Origin: Clostridium sp. CM027
GTDB lineage: Bacteria > Bacillota > Clostridia > Clostridiales > Clostridiaceae
Assembly: GCF_024730565.1 (NCBI RefSeq)
Contig: NZ_CP077725.1
Location: 1,364,001-1,428,000 of the forward strand
Length of the DNA stretch: 64,000 bases
Reading direction: 5' to 3'
Part shown: piece after piece, positions 58,592 to 64,000 of the stretch
Position numbering within the stretch: position 1 is the first letter of the stretch
Layout: the number at the start of each line of letters is the position of its first letter
Translations under genes and position numbers: made by a program
The notes under the pieces: model-generated
The model's input: only the letters and a program-made list of their open reading frames with translations
Told to the model about the DNA's origin: nothing
The model's database searches: none

Positions 58592-61153
58592 TTAAAGTAT
58601 AGTCTCACAATGACATAGACTCTTTAGTGGTTCTATCTTAAAATTTGATTTGGCCAATATTTCTGGCCAAATCTTAATCATTTGGCATACCTTATTTTTC
58701 TTCTCTTCTGTCAGCTTGCCCCAAGGTACAAGTGCAGGATTAGTTTTTTTCTTATTATCTTCAACTTCACCATATTTAAAGCCAACCTTTTTTCTATGAT
58801 AATACCAACGCATATGCTCCTTCTTAGCTAAGGCATTTAATTCTTTAATTGTAAATTCTATAAATGCTGGTTTTTCTTTAACAGAAACAACATCATAATT
58901 AATTTTAAGTAAGGCATTAGGAATATTTTTTGCTTGATCACGGTTGTAATTTTTAAGCTCTTCACGAAGATCCTGCCATGGCATTATAAAATCCCCATTC
59001 ATATTTCTGTTATTTTCATAAATAGCAGTTGCAAGACTTTCAATTTTTTCACTATAGAATGCATCATGCATTAAATGGCGTAAAAATTGTTCTTCATCTA
59101 CATGTAGTTGTAGCTGTTCTTTAGAAGGTAGATGAGATTGTTCCCATTTTTTCGAATTAGTTAGCATGCTCATCTCGAGTATTGCTTCCATAGACCTTGA
59201 TTCATGCTTATACCTTGGAATTTTAAGAAGCGCCCGTAATACCCCATTATCAATTTGAGCCTCTTTTTTGTTATTTATAAGATGAGGTACCTTACGCTCC
59301 AAAAGTGAACGTAATAACATTGCCCTTCGAATTATAAATAAAGAATCCAACTTATTATCGGTTTGATTTGGCCCAAGGATATTTACGTAACCCCTCAAAC
59401 GACTTAAAAAGTCAGGACCCTTCGCATTTTTAAATTCAAGTAAAAACTGTTTTTGTTCTTTTTCATTTTCAAGGTCTTCTCCACAAAATCCTTTGAGAGT
59501 ACTGCTTGTTCCTCCAGCAAATACAAAAATAGCTTTTCCAATAGGATGAATAGAATCTCCTTCTCTAAATACACCATCTTGCATAGGTGCTAAGAAATAT
59601 TTTAACCATCCAAGTTTTCCTTCGATAACAGAATCAAATTCATCAAAAAACACTAATGGAATTTTTCCTTCCAATGCAATATCACTTACTTTACGAAAAG
59701 CAATTGCTAAATCTAATGGTGTACGGAATTGAGATAAATTAAAATCTAATTTTTTAATTAAATTTGACGCAATGCTATTAGCTACTTCCAGTATACCAAA
59801 AGATTTTCCAGATCCAGGCGTTCCAAATACTGCAATTGAAAGAGGCCGAACTGTGTTTTTAGTTGAGATATACTCAAGCATAAGATTTTTAATGCTCCTA
59901 TAACTTTCTATTTCTGCCTTATCAACTGTTGTTAGCTTTCCAAATCGGGCTATTGGTATAAATTCAAGTGCATTTTTCACTCCATTTTTAACAATGTCAT
60001 AAGCTATCTCTGCTAAGTTAGTAGCGCTTTTGTCTTTTAAAATATACCAACAAGCACGGCAATTAGGATTAGTTGAAGTAGGTACTAATACATCCTGTAC
60101 ATGCTCCGTATGTACAAAATCATCTTCCCTTTCAACAAATATATCTGGACTTAAAAATTGAGATTTTTCAATGTTTTTACCAAATCCCTCAATAAAATAT
60201 TTTTGAGCAGAAACAGTCCCTTTGCGTATTCCTATGCTTATCAATTCAGATAATTCTTCATTATCTTGACTTCCTGAAACAATAGTGCTTGCAAGTCCTG
60301 CAACAAAACTGGAGGTAAGTCCGTACATTTTACCTTGGGAGTCTTTAATAAAGCCCCCTTCAAATTCATATGGTAGGAAATACAATTTAATTTCAGGCAC
60401 ACCTTCATTTCTATAATAGATGGCACCTTCAAGACCAAAAGGTACTATAAGATGGCGGCAACTTGCTAGAAAAGCAAGATTTGGATTATTGTTAATTTGC
60501 CAAACAAAATCTTGCGCTGTCCTTTCCCAAGAAAGACTTTTACTTATATTAACTCCCTTCGAACGCAAATCATCACCATTTATAATTACTATTGTCTTTT
60601 CTTTATGAAATTTTTGTAGGCATTTCCAAAGTGCACTAGAATCAATAGGATTAACCATTTTATATAAGATTATTGGTGATGTTTCGGATGACTTTAAAGC
60701 TAAAGGCCAAAATTCTTTATTAGAGTTAAATCCATTATTTTCGTCATCTAATATAATTATATCTGCATTAGCGTCGTCGTTAATAATAGGGAGTAACCTC
60801 GGCACACCAGAAACCGGCCCTGTAAAACCCATAAAACGCCTTATTCTATAAACTTTTTCATTATTGTTTTTATCATCAAATTTCGGAAAAAGCTCTAATT
60901 CTGCACTAGAACTAAGAACCTCTCCTGGTAGAATTAATTCTATATTATGCATCTGTGGTGAAAGCACAGATGCTCCTGTTGCCAAAGATACAAGTTTTGA
61001 TAGAAGCAAAGCTTGCCCTGGTTTTAAAGTACTATGCATATTTAAATTAGTTTGCCAATTCAAACCAGTATTATTCTGAGGACATGTTATCCTTTGCAAC
61101 AAATTTACACATATGTCTCCTGATACAACAACTTTTATATTTTTATTTTCCAT
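58592..61153 (-). CDS. AAA+ ATPase with C-terminal RyR-type domains
   Basis: 853 residues, no signal. Residues 1-330: an alpha/beta domain opening KVVVSGDICVNLLQ, unlike a known catalytic domain; 430-600: AAA+ module with Walker A FGTPGSGKS (443-451), Walker B LVFFDEFDS (500-508), sensor region FVFAGGTSS and Arg-finger candidate SRLRGY; 697-750 and 770-835: two RyR-like repeats, the second with LAKKEHMRWYYHRKKVGFKY and NPALVPWGKL. Prokaryotic RyR domains are thought to bind small ligands. Stands inside an oxygen/NO stress cluster. Function unknown. Confidence 0.75.
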   Translation of the reverse strand: MENKNIKVVVSGDICVNLLQRITCPQNNTGLNWQTNLNMHSTLKPGQALLLSKLVSLATGASVLSPQMHNIELILPGEVLSSSAELELFPKFDDKNNNEKVYRIRRFMGFTGPVSGVPRLLPIINDDANADIIILDDENNGFNSNKEFWPLALKSSETSPIILYKMVNPIDSSALWKCLQKFHKEKTIVIINGDDLRSKGVNISKSLSWERTAQDFVWQINNNPNLAFLASCRHLIVPFGLEGAIYYRNEGVPEIKLYFLPYEFEGGFIKDSQGKMYGLTSSFVAGLASTIVSGSQDNEELSELISIGIRKGTVSAQKYFIEGFGKNIEKSQFLSPDIFVEREDDFVHTEHVQDVLVPTSTNPNCRACWYILKDKSATNLAEIAYDIVKNGVKNALEFIPIARFGKLTTVDKAEIESYRSIKNLMLEYISTKNTVRPLSIAVFGTPGSGKSFGILEVANSIASNLIKKLDFNLSQFRTPLDLAIAFRKVSDIALEGKIPLVFFDEFDSVIEGKLGWLKYFLAPMQDGVFREGDSIHPIGKAIFVFAGGTSSTLKGFCGEDLENEKEQKQFLLEFKNAKGPDFLSRLRGYVNILGPNQTDNKLDSLFIIRRAMLLRSLLERKVPHLINNKKEAQIDNGVLRALLKIPRYKHESRSMEAILEMSMLTNSKKWEQSHLPSKEQLQLHVDEEQFLRHLMHDAFYSEKIESLATAIYENNRNMNGDFIMPWQDLREELKNYNRDQAKNIPNALLKINYDVVSVKEKPAFIEFTIKELNALAKKEHMRWYYHRKKVGFKYGEVEDNKKKTNPALVPWGKLTEEKKNKVCQMIKIWPEILAKSNFKIEPLKSLCHCETIL

Positions 61154-61189
61154 ATTTGAACTCCTATAATAATAATTTTACTCTAAAAA

Positions 61190-61915
61190 TTAATTTATAG
61201 AGCAACTCTTTTTCTGCCAAAGCATATTAAACAAAACACTGTTTTCCAGATAAATATGAATAAATAAATCTTTTTCTAAGTCATGAAGTTTTGTATATAC
61301 AAGCTTGAAAGAAGTGCAAGCCCCTTCTGGAGCATTGAAATCTCTGGTTATCTTCTCTAATTCTTTAAATATATTTCCAGCAGCATCATGCTCATCCTCC
61401 GTATCCTTTATTACCTGATGTATTTTTGATAAGACACTATTATCCTTTGTTATTTCAAAATTTTCAATAAGGGGAAATAAATTCTCCTCTTCTTTGATAA
61501 GGTGCTCTTCTAGCTCTGTTTTCAATGTTCCAAAATATTTGTGCACCTTTAATAGTTCTTCACTATGAAGCTTAAAATGTACCTTGAGTACTTTTAATAA
61601 TAAAGTATCTATTTCTTTAAGCTGTTTTTTGGTAAATTCATGATGTGTTTCTACTATGTGTCTTATTAAGGTGGAAGGTTTTTCTTTTCTCCAGTCTTTA
61701 TACTCTGAATTAGTTTTTATAAACTTCTCGTACTCGTTATTAAGTTCTTCAATAATTTCATCAGCGTCTAAATCTATGACCTCCAAGGCTTCTGCTAACG
61801 TGTCGTGTCCACCACAGCAATAATCTATTTTATACCGGTTAAAGGTCTCTGTAGAACCTGGAAAAGTTGAAACTATTTCTCCAAGGCTTTGATTTTTATT
61901 TATAATTTTTCCCAT
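61190..61915 (-). CDS. di-iron iron-sulfur cluster repair protein (RIC/ScdA/YtfE)
   Basis: 241 residues. N-terminal DUF542 with the DYCCGGHDTL motif, then a hemerythrin-like four-helix bundle with His/Glu ligands (IVETHHEFTKK, LEEHLIKEEENLFPLIE, EDEHDAAG, IHIYLENSVLF). Repairs Fe-S clusters damaged by NO or oxygen. 36 bases upstream of the AAA+/RyR gene on the same strand. Confidence 0.92.
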   Translation of the reverse strand: MGKIINKNQSLGEIVSTFPGSTETFNRYKIDYCCGGHDTLAEALEVIDLDADEIIEELNNEYEKFIKTNSEYKDWRKEKPSTLIRHIVETHHEFTKKQLKEIDTLLLKVLKVHFKLHSEELLKVHKYFGTLKTELEEHLIKEEENLFPLIENFEITKDNSVLSKIHQVIKDTEDEHDAAGNIFKELEKITRDFNAPEGACTSFKLVYTKLHDLEKDLFIHIYLENSVLFNMLWQKKSCSIN

Positions 61916-61935
61916 AATAAATACCTCCTCATATT

Positions 61936-63168
61936 TTAAATTGTACTAAGTAATAAATCAGCAGTATAGACAACTGCCCTTTCAATGCTCTTTATGTTAT
62001 CTTCACTTGGTGAAAACCTAATCCTTAGTGGGAATTCTATATCGACCATACCAGTCGACTTAATTACATCAGAAGTATTTAAAACTTTAATATCGGTTTC
62101 CTTTAAGTAATCCTGAACTACTTCCACAGCTTCTCCACTCCAACCATAAGAACCAAATGCCGCCCCTATCTTATCTTCTAGATTTATTTCATGAAGATTC
62201 TTCAATATATCTTCCATATTTCCAATCATATCTGCATATTTGGTAGAGCTGCCAAAGAAAATTGCATCGGCTTCATTGATAGCCTTCATTACTTCTTCTC
62301 TTGGTATTTTATTTACATCCATGATTTGGGAAGCTATATTTTGCTCCTCAAATTTTTTCTTAAAAATATCAGCAATTTTTTTTGTCCTACCTGTCATAGT
62401 CGAGTATAAAATAAGTGTTTTTTTACCTACCTCTGTATTCTTACTCATATTATCATAAATATCTATAAAACTTTGAACGTTATTTCTAATAATAAATCCA
62501 TGGGATGGTGCTATTATCTTTATGTCTAAATCTCTAATTTTTTCGATCATATTCTGAACATATCTTCTATGTGGGTGCATTATTAATTTGTAGTAGCCAA
62601 TATAGTCATCATTGATATCGTCTTTTGCCATATCATTAAAATACTCATAGTTAGCTACGTGGGTACTAAAGATATCGCAAGGGAATAAAATTTTATCATC
62701 GATGCAATAAGTTATCATAGTCTCCTGCGTATGAAGATAAGGCGTCTCTATGAATTTTAGGGTCTTGCCGCCTATATCAAGAGTATCCCCATCCCCCACA
62801 ACTAAAAATTCTCTATTATGAAGATTATACATTTCCTTAAGTTCAGCTACAGCCAGCTTTGTGCACACAATTACTGCATTTTTAGCTCTAGCCGCCAAAC
62901 TCCCAAGGGCACCAGAATGATCAGGTTCAGTGTGATTAATTACAATAAATTTAATTTTATCAAGTTCAATTATATTCTTTAAATTTTCTACAAATTCTCT
63001 ACCAAAGCTTATATCAACAGTATCAATCACTGTAGGTTTTTCAGTCATTAATAAATAACTATTATAAGTGGTTCCTTTAGTTAAAGTTAGTCTATGGAAA
63101 GGTACCTCTCTATCATCAACCTTACCAACCCAAAATATTTTTTCACTTAGCATAATGTTTTTCTTCAT
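61936..63168 (-). CDS. flavodiiron protein (FprA, oxygen/NO reductase)
   Basis: 410 residues from ATG 63168, after GGAGGG. Beta-lactamase-like domain with the di-iron ligands in NHTEPDHSGALG (HxExDH), FPCDIFSTH and APSHG, then a flavodoxin domain (ILYSTMTGRTKKIAD, FGSSTKYADM, AFGSYGWSGEAV). Reduces O2 to water, or NO to N2O, with electrons from rubredoxin. Confidence 0.93.
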   Translation of the reverse strand: MKKNIMLSEKIFWVGKVDDREVPFHRLTLTKGTTYNSYLLMTEKPTVIDTVDISFGREFVENLKNIIELDKIKFIVINHTEPDHSGALGSLAARAKNAVIVCTKLAVAELKEMYNLHNREFLVVGDGDTLDIGGKTLKFIETPYLHTQETMITYCIDDKILFPCDIFSTHVANYEYFNDMAKDDINDDYIGYYKLIMHPHRRYVQNMIEKIRDLDIKIIAPSHGFIIRNNVQSFIDIYDNMSKNTEVGKKTLILYSTMTGRTKKIADIFKKKFEEQNIASQIMDVNKIPREEVMKAINEADAIFFGSSTKYADMIGNMEDILKNLHEINLEDKIGAAFGSYGWSGEAVEVVQDYLKETDIKVLNTSDVIKSTGMVDIEFPLRIRFSPSEDNIKSIERAVVYTADLLLSTI

Positions 63169-63312
63169 AATGTGTCCCTCCAATATTAATTTATTTTCAT
63201 ATGTTCTTGCTTTCCTATGGCTCTATTCTATATTTATTCTAATTATAAAAATATGATTTAAATCAAAAATTAAAAATAATGAAGTTATTTAATAAGTATC
63301 ATTATGATTGAA

Positions 63313-63378
63313 TGCAATAAAGTCAAGAAGCTCTAATCACTTTGTGATTAGAGCTCCTTGACTTTCAATATGATTTTC
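63313..63378 (-). repeat. 66-bp hairpin repeat, copy 2
   Basis: 59 of 66 bases equal 56601-56666; differences inside the stem are compensatory. It overlaps the last codons of the flavodiiron remnant. Confidence 0.8.
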
Positions 63379-63676
63379 CTATACTCTTACCAAAATCTTT
63401 ACACCTGTCTAGCCCTACTTCATCAGGGTTCCACAGTTTTTTTATTCCGACAGCTATTGCCTCTGCCATTATTCTAGTAGCATTCCACATAGTATCATAA
63501 ATTATTGTAACTTGATTTTCTTTATAATCTTTTGCCCATTCCATATATTTATTTGCAATTTGAAGCGGATTATCTTTCCAAATAATTCCATGACTTGGGC
63601 AAATCATATCTAATGGTAGATTTAAAATCCCTTCTCATATATTTTTTAATAAGGTATTGTTCTTAAAATGAATATC
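63365..63676 (-). pseudogene. second flavodiiron protein, internal fragment
   Basis: Frame: NNTLLKNI, TGA (complement of 63635-63637), [20 protein letters not shown] then [20 protein letters not shown] and [19 protein letters not shown], ending GKSIGKSY in the hairpin repeat. ICPSHG and the flavodoxin start are clear, but the first 220 residues and the last 120 are missing. Paralogue of the intact gene at 61936-63168, from a different subgroup (ICPSHGxIW). Confidence 0.8.
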
Positions 63677-63700
63677 CTAAAATATAGTTTTATCTGTTTC

Positions 63701-63919
63701 TTACATCATGCTTTTTATTTTCTTATATAATTCATCTGCGGTACCAGCCTGTATCAGTTCGTCATCTACTAAAGCATAAGGTCCCACTGCGCAATCTCCA
63801 CAATATCCCAGGCATGCCTCAGCTGTTATATCTACACCTGGATAGTTCTCTTTTAATTTTTTCATAGTTTCATCTGTTCCAAACGTAAAGTTATTCTCAC
63901 AAAATTTAATTTCTGTCAT
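63701..63919 (-). CDS. DUF1450 protein (YuzB-like)
   Basis: 72 residues: MTEIKFCENNFTFGTDETM and ACLGYCGDCAVGPYALVDD, the Cys-rich DUF1450 pattern, which hints at a thioredoxin-like [2Fe-2S] fold. GGAGGTAT precedes the ATG. Function unknown. Confidence 0.88.
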   Translation of the reverse strand: MTEIKFCENNFTFGTDETMKKLKENYPGVDITAEACLGYCGDCAVGPYALVDDELIQAGTADELYKKIKSMM

Positions 63920-63933
63920 ATTTATACCTCCAT

Positions 63934-64000
63934 CATTATTTATTGTTCTTTAATTTATCCAACAACTCATCAACTATCTGTATTTATATTCAATACCTTT
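63934..64000 (-). pseudogene. deleted second copy of the rubredoxin reductase gene (runs off window)
   Basis: 63934-63974 equals 57200-57240, the end of the reductase gene, with two mismatches; 63975-64000 equals 58152-58177 inside the same gene exactly. About 911 bases are missing between them, and the join is out of frame (reads NTDS then stop). Confidence 0.8.

Noticed and set aside
63635-63637. In-frame UGA in the flavodiiron fragment as selenocysteine
   Set aside because: Position is not a redox or metal ligand site and the gene is truncated at both ends; an ordinary nonsense change fits better.
1-64000. CRISPR array, rRNA operon or complete insertion sequence
   Set aside because: No regularly spaced repeats, no rRNA sequence and no intact transposase gene seen; only the selC tRNA was found.

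Overview
The window is AT-rich DNA from a strict anaerobe of the Clostridium type. The evidence is Stickland glycine reductase with its selenoproteins, an oxygen-sensitive glycyl-radical glycerol dehydratase, an alpha-toxin-like phospholipase C, rubredoxin/flavodiiron oxygen defence, and strong clostridial ribosome binding sites. Apart from two kinase/regulator blocks and a few short genes, nearly everything is on the minus strand. I cannot name the species from sequence alone; a proteolytic, amino-acid-fermenting clostridium fits best.

Layout. 1-9.8 kb: a Y-family polymerase cut by the left edge and preceded by a LexA box, a DUF523 protein, an ABC-2 exporter, a pentapeptide-repeat protein, a full-length zinc phospholipase C, an AgrC/AgrA-type two-component system and a broken GGDEF gene. 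10-18.7 kb: a large sensor kinase facing the B12-independent 1,3-propanediol module dhaT-dhaB1-dhaB2 and its PocR/AraC-type regulator. 19-22.7 kb: an anchored small protein, two adjacent unrecognised HExxH proteins, a gene remnant and an alpha/beta hydrolase. 22.8-30.7 kb: the glycine reductase operon behind a tandem glycine riboswitch (grdX-trxB-trxA-grdE-grdA-grdB-grdC-grdD); grdA and grdB each contain an in-frame UGA read as selenocysteine. 30.8-32.8 kb: a double-cubane-type reductase and its ATP-dependent activator. 33-36 kb: a gene graveyard (cupin, old-yellow-enzyme, TetR, tyrosine-recombinase and PBP fragments). 36-41.5 kb: a beta-lactam resistance block (MecA-like PBP, BlaI, BlaR1, class A beta-lactamase) with two dyad operators on its promoter. 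42-46.5 kb: an apparent integration scar at selC; a 62-bp piece of the tRNA-Sec gene is repeated 3.9 kb away, bracketing a serine dehydratase/transporter module and touching a truncated integrase. 46.4-51 kb: selC, selB, selA and selD (SelD is itself a selenoprotein). 51.5-56.4 kb: a YfcC-type carrier, a hypothetical gene and the glycyl-radical pair YjjI/YjjW. 56.7-64 kb: an oxygen/nitric-oxide stress block (ferredoxin, rubredoxin, rubredoxin reductase, RIC di-iron repair protein, flavodiiron protein) with an AAA+ ATPase carrying C-terminal RyR-type domains in its middle, then decayed second copies of two of these genes.

How it works together. Serine is deaminated by SdaAA/SdaAB and glycine is reduced to acetyl phosphate by the Grd complex using thioredoxin; the sel genes provide the selenocysteine that GrdA, GrdB and SelD need. 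Glycerol is dehydrated and reduced to 1,3-propanediol. The rubredoxin/flavodiiron/RIC block protects the many iron-sulfur and radical enzymes. The least explained parts are the AAA+/RyR protein, the twin HExxH proteins, the YjjI/YjjW pair and the mosaic between 33 and 46.5 kb.
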